NCBI RefSeq assembly: GCF_001469165.1
Contig: NZ_JABX01000012.1
Location: forward strand, 1 to 64,000
Direction: 5' to 3'
Length of the DNA: 64,000 nt
DNA from: Thiohalocapsa sp. ML1
GTDB taxonomy: Bacteria; Pseudomonadota; Gammaproteobacteria; Chromatiales; Chromatiaceae
Part shown: positions 26,603 through 35,809 of the stretch, piece by piece
Numbering within the stretch: the stretch's first letter is position 1
Layout: every line of letters starts with the position of its first letter
Notes under the pieces: generated by a model
What the model was told of the DNA's origin: nothing
Databases searched by the model: none
Seen by the model: only the letters and a program-made list of their open reading frames with translations
Made by a program: the position numbers and the translations under genes

Positions 26603-26976
26603 AAGACGGGATGGAGCCCTACCGTAGGCGAGGCCGCGGACTGTACCCCTCGTGTTTGAAGCGTTCGTAGGCGTGCGATCCAAGCACAGGTGGAATTCCA
26701 TGGCGCGCGGGCGGGGCCATGGACGTCGCCATCGGCGTGCAGGCCTTGGAGCGCCGGAGGGCGTGCTCAGCCGAAGCGATCTGCCCGGACGTGGCGCAGA
26801 ATGAGGCGGGGAGGGGAGCCGGCATCGCGCCGAGCGGAATGGCGCCGGCAGCGCCGAGCCTGGCGCGCTCGGGCGGGCGGTGCGAGTCGCCGGCGGCGCC
26901 ATGGGCCGCCGCCGGCGAGCGGTGCGGGACGTTGAGACGGGATCGAAGCGGTGCCTTCGACGTGCGGCCGCAGCGG

Positions 26977-27672
26977 TTATTGGGCGGCCTTCCGATGCGG
27001 GCGCACACCCGCGACTCCCAAGCCGGCAAGCCCGATGCCGAGCAGGGCGAGGGAGCCCGGCAGCGGAATCGGAATCTGCACGCCGTCGGTGGTGAAGTCG
27101 AGGGCAAGCGCACCGCCGACAGCGGTGGCTCCGATTTGCAGGCGCTTCAAGATCTCGATAGGCAGTGCCGTGTCGAAGGTTAGCGATCCCTCGGTGGTTT
27201 GGGAGCCGGAGACGTTGCCGAGGGTTTGGAGAATGAGGTTGCCATTCACGAGGGACTGCGCGCTGTAGAAGGCGTTTTCGAACCTCGACGCGTTGACCCG
27301 AGACGACCATTCAACCAGACCCGTTGGGCCGATGAAGTCCTCGAAAAGAAACTCGATCTCGAGGCCGGCGCCGTACGTGTTCGTCGCATTCACCAGCGCT
27401 TGTGTGGCGGTCAGGTTGCTCGTCGTGGCGATTGCGGAGGCAAAGTCCATGCTTACGCCAGCGTTGGAGTTGCCGGTGTTGACGGATGTCCCGAAATACT
27501 TGTCTAGGATGGGGCTGGTACCCGTCGTCACGACCAGGATGTTGCTCGGGGAGGCATAGGTTTCCGGCGTCCCTGGAGCGGCGAAGTCGGTGATCTTGAT
27601 CGTAACGCCGGCAAGGGCTGCATCGCCGGCGCTCAAGAGGGCGCCGAGCACGATCAACTGTTGAATCTTCAT
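26977..27672 (-). CDS. PEP-CTERM-like exported protein
   Basis: A 231-residue secreted protein. Signal peptide about 1-22 (QQLIVLGALLSAGDAALAG); mature region rich in Thr, Asn, Ser and Ala, beta-strand-like; the C-terminus IPLPGSLALLGIGLAGLGVAGVRPHRK is a variant PEP-CTERM tag (P-L-P instead of P-E-P, hydrophobic helix, basic tail). Variants of this kind are accepted sorting signals in the family, but the substitution makes exosortase processing less certain than for the 24883 protein. The ATG at 27672 begins a clean signal peptide; longer upstream frame is non-homologous. The sigma-54-like motif 120 bases upstream (27792-27807) is identical to that of the first PEP-CTERM gene. Confidence 0.83.
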   Translation of the reverse strand: MKIQQLIVLGALLSAGDAALAGVTIKITDFAAPGTPETYASPSNILVVTTGTSPILDKYFGTSVNTGNSNAGVSMDFASAIATTSNLTATQALVNATNTYGAGLEIEFLFEDFIGPTGLVEWSSRVNASRFENAFYSAQSLVNGNLILQTLGNVSGSQTTEGSLTFDTALPIEILKRLQIGATAVGGALALDFTTDGVQIPIPLPGSLALLGIGLAGLGVAGVRPHRKAAQ

Positions 27673-27791
27673 GTGGACATTCCCTAAACCGATCGGTTTG
27701 TTGCGGGTTGCGGAGTGTTGCTCCTGCGTTCGGGGAGCGACCATGCGCCCGGGGGCGTCGCGCCGATGCAGACGAGTGAACAGTTTCATTG

Positions 27792-27807
27792 ATACAGTTC
27801 TCGTGCC
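27792..27807 (-). promoter_or_regulatory. sigma-54-like promoter of PEP-CTERM gene 2
   Basis: Minus strand GGCACGAGAACTGTAT, identical over 16 bases to the site at 25842-25857 although the surrounding sequence differs. Spacing from the presumed -24 GG to the -12 region fits RpoN promoters. Predicted leader is about 108 nt. Confidence 0.6.
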
Positions 27808-28261
27808 GTAAGCGCGTCGGCTTGTCCTGAAACATGGATAGGGGATGCACTTGTGTCAATAAAGCATGGATTTGTATAACAAAAGCGGGTCATCGCCGTG
27901 CCCGTGCGGCGGCGTTTCGGCCGGTTGTCGACGCTCCGGCGGAGCAGGCCGTGCCTGCGGGTGTTTGCGTTTTTTACAGTTGCCCGTGAATGCAGGGGCG
28001 ACAACCGATAGGCCGGCGTGTGAAAGACCGAGGCGCGGGTCAGGGGAGGGACCCGGAACTACGTCAATAAAAGCAATGAGCGCTTTGTTTTAGTTGACGT
28101 TTGTTGCTGTAAAGAATCCTGACACTGCGCGGGTGCGCTGGTCTGTATGACGCTTCCGGAGGCGCAAGGCGGGGTTCAAGACGTGCATTGCACGGGGAAT
28201 GGCAACGCGCGCGGCACGCGGGGCTCGCGGCCGGCTTCGAGCATGACTTCGAGCAGCGCGG

Positions 28262-28313
28262 ATGGTCCGCGGAGCGGACGCTACGCATGGGGGATGGTCC
28301 GCGGAGCGGACCC
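28262..28313. repeat. paired GGTCCGCGGAGCGGAC hairpins
   Basis: GGATGGTCCGCGGAGCGGAC occurs twice (around 28260-28279 and 28293-28312), separated by GCTACGCATGGG. Each contains the short inverted repeat GTCCGC GGA GCGGAC. REP-like, located about 45 bases past the kinase stop, and possibly contributing to transcript ending. Confidence 0.75.
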
Positions 28314-28355
28314 TAGGCTTTGGCCGCGGGGGAGAGCGACTGCCGGGCTGGACGC

Positions 28356-31300
28356 TCAGCGCGGATTCGGCACCCGGCATTCCACCAGCGTGCCGCCGCC
28401 GTCGGGCTGGGTGACGGTGCAGGTGCCACCGAGCATGCCCGCGCGATAGACCATCAGCCGCAGTCCGAGTCCGCGCTTGGCGCCGGGCGGGATGCCGTGG
28501 CCGTCGTCGCGGATGCGCAGCACCAGCTCGTCGTCGCCGGCCTCCAGGCTGATGTCTACGCGCGTGGGCTGGGCGTGGCGCATGGCGTTGCTGAGCGCCT
28601 CCTGCGCGATGCGGTAGAGGTGCGCCGCCTGCTGCTCGCCGAGCGCGCCGATGTGCCCGGTGTGGCTGAACCGGCAGTCGATGCCGGCGGCGCGCTCCAT
28701 GCCGGCGGCGAGCTCGGCGAGGGCGTTTTCGAGGCCGGGCGCGGAGACCTCGGCCGACAGCCCGCGGGCGATGCTGCGGCAGGTGTCCAGCGCGTGGCGC
28801 AGGTAGTCCTCCATCTGCGTGAAGGCATCGCCTGCGGCGTCGGCGCCGCTGCGCTTGAGCTGCTGGCGCATGCTGTGCGCGAGCATGACCAGCGCGGTCA
28901 GCTCTTGGCCCAGGCCGTCGTGGATCTCGCGGCCGACCTCCTCTTGCTGGCGCGTGCTGAGCTCGATGACATCGCGCTCCAGGCGGCGCTGCTCGCTCAC
29001 GTCGCGGCCCACCAGCACCCAGAGGTTCTGCTCGGCGACGAAGCGCGCGGACAGCTCCAGCGGAAACCACTCGCCCTGGCCGCGGCGGCCGTGCAGCAGC
29101 CGCGGCGCGCCGTCTCGGGAGTCCGTGAGCACATCGGCCGGGCGGCCGTCGATGCGGGCGAGGAGGGCGTCGATGGGCTGGCCGGCCACGTCCGCGACGG
29201 TGCAGCGGAACATCGCCTCCGCGGCGCGGTTGAAGCTCTCGATGCGGCCGTCGGCATCGGTGGTGATGATGGCCTCGGCGGCGGCCTCCAGGATGGAGCG
29301 CAGCCGCAGCTCGCGCTCCGCCAGCGCACGCTGGGCGTCCTTGAGGTCGCCGACGTCGAGCATGCAGCCCAGCATGCGCACGACCTGGCCGTTGCTGTCG
29401 CGGTCGATGGCGCCGCGCGCGAGCACCGGCACCCAGCGCCTGTCGACGTCTTGACGACGGTACTCCGCCTGCCATGCGTCGGCGTCCCCGTCGATGGCCC
29501 CCTGGAGCCGCGCCAGCGCGCCGGCCCGGTCGTCCGGGTGGATGCCGGCGGCCCACCAGTCCGGCAAGGACTCGCCCATCGGCGCCGGCTTGCCGAACTG
29601 GCGCTCGTACTCGTCGCTCCACCAGAGCTCGCGGTGCGTGAAGTCGTATTCCCACACCGCCTCGTGCACCACGCGCAGCGCCCGGCGCAGCCTGAGCTCG
29701 CTGTCGGCGAGCTGCTGCTCCAGCGCCTTCTGCGCGGTCAGGTCGAGCAGCATCACCAGCACCCGGTCCATGGCTGCCTCATTGCCCGGCATCAGCGCAA
29801 ACTGGCAGAGCATGGGCAGCCGGCGGCCGTTGGCGGTGCTCACCAGGTCCTCGCACAGCGCGACGCGCCGGCCGGAGGCGAAGGCCGCGAGCAGCTCGGC
29901 GAGCTTGTCCGTGCAGCACAGGTGCGGGCGTAGCTGGCCCGCGTCCGCGTCGTCGGCGATGCCGAGCAGCGCCCTGGCGGCGCCGTTGACGGCCGTGATG
30001 CGAATCCCGTCCCGGCAGGCGGCGAGCAGGTCCGGTTGCGCGGCGAAGAAGCGCGGGTCCGCGGCGCCCGGCCCGGCGCCGCGCAGGAGCTTCGCGACCG
30101 CGGACCAGTCCTGCTCCAGCATGGTCAGCGGGGCGTCCTCGAACAGCCGTCGGTAGTGCCGCTCGCTGGCCCGCACCGCCAGCTCCGCGGCGGTCTGCAC
30201 GGTGACGTCCACGAGCGTCAGCACAACACCGTCGATGCGGTTCTCCTGGCTGCGGTAAGGCAGCACGCGGCGCAGCCAGCGCCGACCGGCGCCGTCGTCC
30301 AACTGGCGCTCGACGGGGGTCAGCGTCTCCAGCACCGCGGCGCAGTCCGTGAGCAGGTCCGCGTCGTTGATGCGGAACTTGATCTCGGTGAAGGGGCGTC
30401 CGATGTCGCCCGGGCGCAGGTTCAGGAGATCCTTGCAGGCGGGCGTGAACAGCTTGACCCGCAGCTCCCGGTCGAGGAACACGGTGATGGTGTTGGAGCT
30501 GGCGAGCAGATTGGTGATGTCGTCGTTGCGCTGCTCGACCTCCGCGACCTTCTCCTGCATCTGGCTGTTGACGGTCGCGAGCTCCTCGTTCACCGATTGC
30601 AGCTCCTCCTTGGCGGTCTGCATCTCCTCGTTGGTGGAGGCCATCTCCTCGTTGGCGGCCTTGAGCTGCTCGTTGGCGGTCTGCAGCTCCTCGATGGTGC
30701 TGTGCAGGTCGTCGCGGGTGGCACGGAGCTCGAATTCCAACTGCTCGATGGCGGTAAGCTCCGCGCCGTCGGCGTCTTCGGCCGCCTCGCTCGACGCCGC
30801 CGGTGCCGGGTCGCGGTCGCGGAAGGTGACGAGCAAGAGCCGCTCCGCCAGCCGGCTCTCGCGCACCGGATGCACCAGCACCTCCACCGGCACCCGGGTG
30901 GTGCCGCGCAGCACCTTGGCGTCGCGGACCCGGCTGGCCTTGCCGTGGGTCAGGGCTGCTTGGCAGGCACCGCGCACCGGTGTCACCAGCCCCTTGCGCA
31001 GCATCTCCACCAGCGAGCGTGTCGGCTCGCCGGTGGGCAGCTCCAGGTAATCCGTGGTCGGACCCTGGTAGTAGAGGATCTCGTAGCCGGCGTTGATGAG
31101 CACGGCGGCGGGCGCGTACAGCTCGCACAGCGCCCGGCGCGCGGTGTCCTTGAAGCGGCCGAGGGCATGATTCGTCCCGCTCAGCGGCTCCGGCGGCAGG
31201 GTGGGCGCCAACACGCCGGCCGTGGCGGCGCCGAAGATGTCGCCGCGGCTGCTGCCGATCCGCACGAAGATGCGCCAGCGCTTGGAGATGGTCTCGAACA

Positions 31301-32909
31301 GGTCGGTGTGTCTGCCCACCGCCTCCGCGTTGCCGAGGAACAGAAACCCGCCCGGGCTCAGCGCAAAGTGAAACCGCGCGATGACCTGCTCCTGGGCCTC
31401 CGGCTTGAGGTAAATCAGCACGTTCCGGCAACTGACGAGGTCAATGCGCGAGAAGGGCGGGTCGCGGAGCAGGTTCTGCACCGCGAACACCACGCATTCC
31501 CGCAGCGCCTTGCTCACCTGCTGGCGACCGCCGCCGAGATTGGTGAAGAAGCGCGCGCGCCGCTCCCGGCTCAGCCCCTGCATGGCCGCCTCGGTATAGA
31601 CGCCGTGGCGGGCACGCTCCAGCGCGGTCTCGTCGATGTCGGTGGCGAACACCTGCACGTTGGCGGCGCGACCGCCGGCGCTGAAGGTCTCGATGGCCAG
31701 CATAGCGATGCTGTAGGCCTCCTCCCCGGTGGCGCAGCCCGGAACCCAGATGCGCAGCGGCGTCTCGCCGGAGTGGCGGTGTACCAGGGGCTCGATGACG
31801 TGGTCCCGCAGCTCCGCGAAGGCCTCCTCGTCGCGGAAGAAGCCGGTGACGCCGATCATCAGGTCTTGGTTCAGATGCTTGAGCTCGTCGGTCTCGCCGC
31901 GCAGGCGCGCCAGGTAGTCCTCGGTACGGCCGATGCCGAGCTGGTCCATGCGCCGGCGGATGCGTCGGCTGACCATGCTGGGGCGATAGTCGCGAAAGTC
32001 GTAGCGGGTGCGCACGCGCAGCAGCGCGAGCAGGCGGCGCAGCGCGTTCTGCTCCGAGGGTTCCGGCGAGAAGTCCTTCAGCACCGCCTCGCCGCCGGGG
32101 CGCGTGTGCTCCACCAGCGCGATCGGAATCTGTGCCGGCGGCAGCGCCAGGTCGGCAAGGCCGGCGTCGATGGCCGCCTGCGGCATATCGGGGTAGTCCG
32201 CCGTCGCCGGCTGCTGCACGACGCCCAGGCCGCCGGCGTTGACGATGGCGCGCAGCCCCTTGACGCCGGCATCGCCGGAGCCCGACAGCACCACACCGAG
32301 TGCGGCGGCGCCGAGATCCTCCGCGAGCGAGACGAGTACGGCATCGAGCGCGGCACGCCGGCCGGCGGTGCCCTGCAACTGCTCGATGCGGATGCGCCCG
32401 CCGCGCAGCGTGACGCGCGCGCCGGGCTGTGCGATGTAAGCACGGTTCTTGGCGGGAACAACGCCGTCGATGGCGGCGCCGACCGGGATGGTCGAATGCT
32501 TGCGGAGCAGCTCGGCCAGCAGGCTCGGCTGGTCCGGGGCCAGGTGCGGCATCACCAGCCAGGCGAGGCCGCTGTCCGGCGGCACGGCGGCGAAGAGCTC
32601 CTCCAACGCCTTGAGGCCGCCGGCGGAGCAGACGATGCCGACCACGGGGGGCACGTCAGGCCCGGGCGGGGGCGGCTCGGTCGGCGGTGTGTACGCTGCG
32701 TCGTCGATCAGCGACGGCGGCACCTGCGTGTCGTTGCCGGTGTCGGCGCCGAGCGCGAGGGCGTCGGGCGGATGCGCTGACGGCAGTGCGGCGTCGGTGG
32801 TGGCTGCGGTCGGCGGAAGGATGCCGGCGTCCGCCTGCGTCGTGTCCGGGTTGGGTGCTTGCGGCGCTGCCGGCTCGGTGTTTCGGCGATCCGTCGGCGG
32901 CTGCGGCAT
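28356..32909 (-). CDS. CheB-CheR-PAS hybrid sensor histidine kinase
   Basis: A 1517-residue multidomain signalling protein. Order: disordered Ala/Pro/Thr leader (1-80); CheB-type methylesterase (about 84-270) with Ser in CSAGG, His in MPHL and Asp in GSGDAGVKG; CheR-type methyltransferase (about 285-565) with the SAM site VPGCATGEEAYSIAM and CRNVLIYL. A long coiled coil of LQTANEQ/ANEEM/TNEEMQTAKEEL repeats follows (about 715-800), then three or more PAS domains (about 800-1290) and a NarL-class kinase core (HisKA_3 His in GREIHDGLGQE, about 1325) with HATPase to the end. The protein lacks membrane segments and is cytoplasmic. The gene for its likely partner regulator lies 164 bases upstream on the same strand. 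The signal is unknown. Confidence 0.9.
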   Translation of the reverse strand: MPQPPTDRRNTEPAAPQAPNPDTTQADAGILPPTAATTDAALPSAHPPDALALGADTGNDTQVPPSLIDDAAYTPPTEPPPPGPDVPPVVGIVCSAGGLKALEELFAAVPPDSGLAWLVMPHLAPDQPSLLAELLRKHSTIPVGAAIDGVVPAKNRAYIAQPGARVTLRGGRIRIEQLQGTAGRRAALDAVLVSLAEDLGAAALGVVLSGSGDAGVKGLRAIVNAGGLGVVQQPATADYPDMPQAAIDAGLADLALPPAQIPIALVEHTRPGGEAVLKDFSPEPSEQNALRRLLALLRVRTRYDFRDYRPSMVSRRIRRRMDQLGIGRTEDYLARLRGETDELKHLNQDLMIGVTGFFRDEEAFAELRDHVIEPLVHRHSGETPLRIWVPGCATGEEAYSIAMLAIETFSAGGRAANVQVFATDIDETALERARHGVYTEAAMQGLSRERRARFFTNLGGGRQQVSKALRECVVFAVQNLLRDPPFSRIDLVSCRNVLIYLKPEAQEQVIARFHFALSPGGFLFLGNAEAVGRHTDLFETISKRWRIFVRIGSSRGDIFGAATAGVLAPTLPPEPLSGTNHALGRFKDTARRALCELYAPAAVLINAGYEILYYQGPTTDYLELPTGEPTRSLVEMLRKGLVTPVRGACQAALTHGKASRVRDAKVLRGTTRVPVEVLVHPVRESRLAERLLLVTFRDRDPAPAASSEAAEDADGAELTAIEQLEFELRATRDDLHSTIEELQTANEQLKAANEEMASTNEEMQTAKEELQSVNEELATVNSQMQEKVAEVEQRNDDITNLLASSNTITVFLDRELRVKLFTPACKDLLNLRPGDIGRPFTEIKFRINDADLLTDCAAVLETLTPVERQLDDGAGRRWLRRVLPYRSQENRIDGVVLTLVDVTVQTAAELAVRASERHYRRLFEDAPLTMLEQDWSAVAKLLRGAGPGAADPRFFAAQPDLLAACRDGIRITAVNGAARALLGIADDADAGQLRPHLCCTDKLAELLAAFASGRRVALCEDLVSTANGRRLPMLCQFALMPGNEAAMDRVLVMLLDLTAQKALEQQLADSELRLRRALRVVHEAVWEYDFTHRELWWSDEYERQFGKPAPMGESLPDWWAAGIHPDDRAGALARLQGAIDGDADAWQAEYRRQDVDRRWVPVLARGAIDRDSNGQVVRMLGCMLDVGDLKDAQRALAERELRLRSILEAAAEAIITTDADGRIESFNRAAEAMFRCTVADVAGQPIDALLARIDGRPADVLTDSRDGAPRLLHGRRGQGEWFPLELSARFVAEQNLWVLVGRDVSEQRRLERDVIELSTRQQEEVGREIHDGLGQELTALVMLAHSMRQQLKRSGADAAGDAFTQMEDYLRHALDTCRSIARGLSAEVSAPGLENALAELAAGMERAAGIDCRFSHTGHIGALGEQQAAHLYRIAQEALSNAMRHAQPTRVDISLEAGDDELVLRIRDDGHGIPPGAKRGLGLRLMVYRAGMLGGTCTVTQPDGGGTLVECRVPNPR

Positions 32910-33073
32910 AGATTGCAGTTCCTGTGGCGTGACGGCCGCGTCTTAAGTCTCAGAGTCGGGAGTCAGAGTCGGGGCTGGTGTTTGCGGCAAGGATGCTTGC
33001 GCCTGCGCACGGGCGTGAGGAGGGAGGCCCGGCACAAGGGCGCCGCTGTCGGCGCCTGCCGGGCCGTGGACGG

Positions 33074-33733
33074 TTACGCCTGCTCGATGTGCCACTGCAC
33101 CGCGTGGCGCACCAGCTCGCCGCCCGTGGCGAGCTGGAGCTTGCGCTTGATCTTTTCGCGGTGGGTCTCGACGGTTTTGACGCTCAAGTGCAGGCGCTCG
33201 GCGATCTTGGACGTGGACATGCCTTGGCCGATGAGGCCGAAGACCTCAAGCTCGCGGTCGCTGAGGTCCTCGATGCTGGAGGTGCCGGCGTCCTTCTTCT
33301 TCGCGAAGCCGTTGATGACGCGCTCGACCATCTTCTCGCTGAGGTAGATGCGCCCGGCGAGCACCTGCTGGATGGCATCGAGGATCTGCTCTGTGACTTG
33401 GTGCTTGTTGACGTAGCCGCGGGCGCCGGCGTTGATGGCGCGCTCGGCGAACAGGGACTCGTCGTGCATGGAGCAGACCAGCATCTTGAGCTGCGGCATG
33501 TGCACCTTGAGCCGCTTGATCAGCTCGATGCCGCTGCCGTCGTCGAGGGAGATGTCGATCAGCGCGAGATCGGGCTCCAACTTGCGCGCGACGTCGATGG
33601 CGTCGCGGACGTTGCCGACCTCCGCACAGATGCTGAGCTCGGGCACCTCGGCGAACAGGCTCCGCAGGCCCGCGCGCACGAGCGGGTGATCATCGACGAT
33701 GAGAATACGGGCGGGTTGACTCTGACTTGCCAT
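33074..33733 (-). CDS. NarL/FixJ-family response regulator
   Basis: A 219-residue two-component regulator. Receiver domain (about 8-125) with acidic pocket VDDHP, phospho-Asp in ALIDISLDDGSG and Lys in GYVNKHQ; LuxR-type helix-turn-helix (about 150-215) with LSDRELEVFGLIGQGMSTSKIAERLHLSVKTVETH. It is transcribed ahead of the CheB-CheR-PAS kinase, whose HisKA_3 core belongs to the same NarL class, so the pair most likely forms one phosphorelay. ATG at 33733 follows GAGCGACGAAG. Targets cannot be read from the sequence. Confidence 0.92.
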   Translation of the reverse strand: MASQSQPARILIVDDHPLVRAGLRSLFAEVPELSICAEVGNVRDAIDVARKLEPDLALIDISLDDGSGIELIKRLKVHMPQLKMLVCSMHDESLFAERAINAGARGYVNKHQVTEQILDAIQQVLAGRIYLSEKMVERVINGFAKKKDAGTSSIEDLSDRELEVFGLIGQGMSTSKIAERLHLSVKTVETHREKIKRKLQLATGGELVRHAVQWHIEQA

Positions 33734-34559
33734 GAACTTCGTCGCTCCTCTTTCCTCTGACTGACTCCGGGGCGATACCCGGGGGCTGATTGCTGATCAG
33801 AGCCGTGTGGACTCCGCTGCCGTCACGGCGTTGATCCTGTCCTGCACGGCGCGGTTCGGCGCCCGTCACACTGCGGCAACAGTGCCGCACGAACTGCAGA
33901 TTGGCTGCTGGCGTCAGGCGCGTGGGCCGGCGATTCCCTTTTCTACGTTTTGTGTCTCTTGGGTGACGACCAGGTGTTGCCGAGACGGGGTCAACCGCGG
34001 GTCTGTTGCGATCGGTGCCCCCATCCGCGCCGGACCGTTTGTGCGATCCTGTGCGGCCCCACGGTCAGGAATTGCCGCTCCCTCGTTGTTGGAACAGATG
34101 AAGCCCGAACCGGGAAATTGTGACAAGGTTCAAGTTCACCGTTGTGCACTATTTGCTGACGGACGGCGCGGAATTCGCCGCGGGCGGATTGGGCTGGACG
34201 CGCCCTAGAGGCAAGCCGTACAAGGGCTTCGGTATGGCCCCGATGATGCGGCGCGCCTGCGCCGGATCACGGACAGCACGCCCGCGCACCATACTTGAAG
34301 GACGAAGTTGTAGGTTAAATGTAGGTTAAAGGCGTACAGGCGCGGTTCGCTGCCTCTGCGAGCTCCAGGGCGTCCGACACGGGCGCGCCAACGGCTCGCG
34401 ATGGTCTTGACCGTCGGCCTGTTCCGGTCGTCCGGCATGGGGCCGCGGTGTCGCGCTGCGGGATCGCCACCGACACGAAAGGTGGATTTTTTGGCCATGG
34501 GCCGATCGCCGACGGCGGTCGGTCGGGCTTCGGGAGGCAGATTCGGGAGGCAGAACGCT
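33734..34559. other. 826-base region without a supported gene
   Basis: Between the response regulator and the DUF2934 gene. A tandem 11-mer TGTAGGTTAAA occurs twice at 34309-34330. Short open frames on both strands lack start signals and family features. The regulator promoter should lie near 33740-33800. Confidence 0.5.
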
Positions 34560-34799
34560 ATGGACCGATCTCACGAGGGGCGCAATCACGCCGAGCCGTC
34601 CGGCGGGCATCCCGGCATGGTGCTGGAGCCGGCGCTGGATGGAAAAACAATGGCCACGCGGCTCGCCGCCGAGCGGCATCGGCGTATCGAGGTGCGGGCC
34701 TATTTCATGGCAGAGGCGCGCGGCTTCGCGCCCGGTTATGCGCTTGATGACTGGCTCGTCGCCGAGGTTGAGGAGGATGCGGCGGAGCGCTCGCTGTAG
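34560..34799 (+). CDS. DUF2934 domain protein
   Basis: A 79-residue protein whose second half (ERHRRIEVRAYFMAEARGFAPGYALDDWLVAEVEED) is the DUF2934 helix pair: a conserved Arg/Ile helix, an aromatic residue, Gly-rich turn and a Trp-Leu-x-Ala-Glu helix. The function of the family is unknown; many copies occur in stress-associated or symbiosis loci of Gram-negatives. ATG at 34560 has GGGAGG nine bases upstream. The frame continues upstream but without plausible start. Stands alone between gene-free DNA and the FAH gene. Confidence 0.7.
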   Translation: MDRSHEGRNHAEPSGGHPGMVLEPALDGKTMATRLAAERHRRIEVRAYFMAEARGFAPGYALDDWLVAEVEEDAAERSL

Positions 34800-34863
34800 C
34801 GGCGCGGGGCCGCAGACGAGCTGAGGGAAGCTTCAAAAATAACCGGTACAGTCGTTGCGGCGG

Positions 34864-34900
34864 GCAGGGCCGAGGTTGGCTCCCTCGGCCCTCGGCCCTC
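34864..34900. repeat. interspersed repeat family, copy 5 (partial module B)
   Basis: GCAGGGCCGAGG ... CCCTCGGCCCTCGGCCCTCC, a short copy touching the stop codon of the fumarylacetoacetate hydrolase-family gene. It may serve as its terminator. Confidence 0.65.
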
Positions 34901-34901
34901 C

Positions 34902-35708
34902 TCAAGCAGCGTCCTGCACCGGGTTCGCAAGCCGGCCGATGCCCTCGATGCCGACCTCCACATGGTCGCCGTTGGCCAGAAACACCGGCGGCTGCCGCGC
35001 GAAGCCGACGCCGGGCGGCGTGCCGGTGAGGATCAGCGTGCCGCGCAGGAGCGTGGTGTCGCGCGACAGGAAGGCGATCAGCTCCGCCACCGGAAAGATC
35101 ATGTCCGCCGTGCTGCCGCGCTGCATCTCGCGCCCGTTCAGCGTGCAGCGGACGGCGAGCCGCTGCGGGTCCGGCAGCGCGTCGGCCGTCACCAGCGCCG
35201 GGCCGAGCGGGCAGAAGCCGTCGAAGCCCTTGCCGCGCACCCATTGGCCGCCGCCGCCCTGCTTCTGCCAGCGCCGGGCGGAGACGTCGTTGGCGCAGGT
35301 GTAGCCAAGCACATATTCCAAGGCCCGCGCGGCGGGCACGTTGCGCGCCGTGCGGCCGATGACGACGGCGAGCTCCGCCTCGTAGTCCACCTCCGGCCCA
35401 TGCTCGCAGGCGGCGGGCAGCGGGATCGGCGCGCCGGGGCCGATGACGGCCGTGGTTGGCTTCATGAAGACCACCGGGTGGGCGGGGATCGGTGCGCCAG
35501 TCTCGGCGGCATGGGCGCGATAGTTGAGCCCGATGCAGAAGATGTTGACGGGCGTGATCGGTGCGAGCAGGTGCTTAATCTCGGCCGTCTCGTCGGTGGC
35601 GGTGAGCGAGCCGAACGGAGCGCCGGCCAGCACCGTTGCGGCGTGCTCGTCCAGCGGCTCGCCCCACAGGGTGCGGCCGTCCGGCGCCACGAAGCGGATG
35701 ATATGCAT
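34902..35708 (-). CDS. fumarylacetoacetate hydrolase-family protein
   Basis: A 268-residue enzyme of the FAH/2-hydroxyhepta-2,4-diene-1,7-dioate isomerase superfamily, which hydrolyses or decarboxylates 2-oxo acid compounds with Mg2+. The sequence shows FCIGLNYRAHAAETGAPIPAHPVVFMKP (about 57-84), the metal motif in GPEVDYEAELAVVIG, and NDVSARRWQ, KGFDGFCPLGPALV and LILTGTPPGVGFARQP, all conserved. Active-site His/Glu residues are present. The exact substrate cannot be told; acylpyruvase or oxaloacetate decarboxylase activity is as likely as aromatic degradation, since no pathway genes adjoin. ATG at 35708. Confidence 0.88.
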   Translation of the reverse strand: MHIIRFVAPDGRTLWGEPLDEHAATVLAGAPFGSLTATDETAEIKHLLAPITPVNIFCIGLNYRAHAAETGAPIPAHPVVFMKPTTAVIGPGAPIPLPAACEHGPEVDYEAELAVVIGRTARNVPAARALEYVLGYTCANDVSARRWQKQGGGGQWVRGKGFDGFCPLGPALVTADALPDPQRLAVRCTLNGREMQRGSTADMIFPVAELIAFLSRDTTLLRGTLILTGTPPGVGFARQPPVFLANGDHVEVGIEGIGRLANPVQDAA

Positions 35709-35809
35709 GGCCTTGCTGCTCTTGTTCGTTGGCGGGGAGTATGGCGAGCGCGTCGAACTAACCGTCGATGACGGTTGTTCAACAGTTTTTTTTCAATTGC
35801 GAATTTTTC

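Larger units (their letters stand above)
25606..26976. other. 1.37-kb non-coding region between PEP-CTERM genes
   Basis: Holds the leader and promoter of the first PEP-CTERM gene (25606-25860), repeat-family copy 4 (26281-26405) and one MITE-like element (26445-26602). Small open frames in it translate these repeats and are not genes. Sequence 25900-26250 has lower GC than average and no recognisable content. Confidence 0.6.
27673..28355. other. non-coding region with promoter and hairpin repeats
   Basis: Contains the leader and promoter of the second PEP-CTERM gene (27673-27810) and the paired GTCCGCGGAGCGGAC hairpins (28262-28313) just past the 3' end of the giant kinase gene. Nothing else is recognised. 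Confidence 0.6.

Noticed and set aside
30036-32780. 914-residue plus-strand frame opposite the CheB-CheR kinase gene
   Set aside because: Shadow of a strongly GC3-biased gene; no start signal or family features.
34120-34329. 69-residue frame upstream of the DUF2934 gene
   Set aside because: No ribosome site, no similarity I recognise, and the tandem TGTAGGTTAAA repeat lies in its end.
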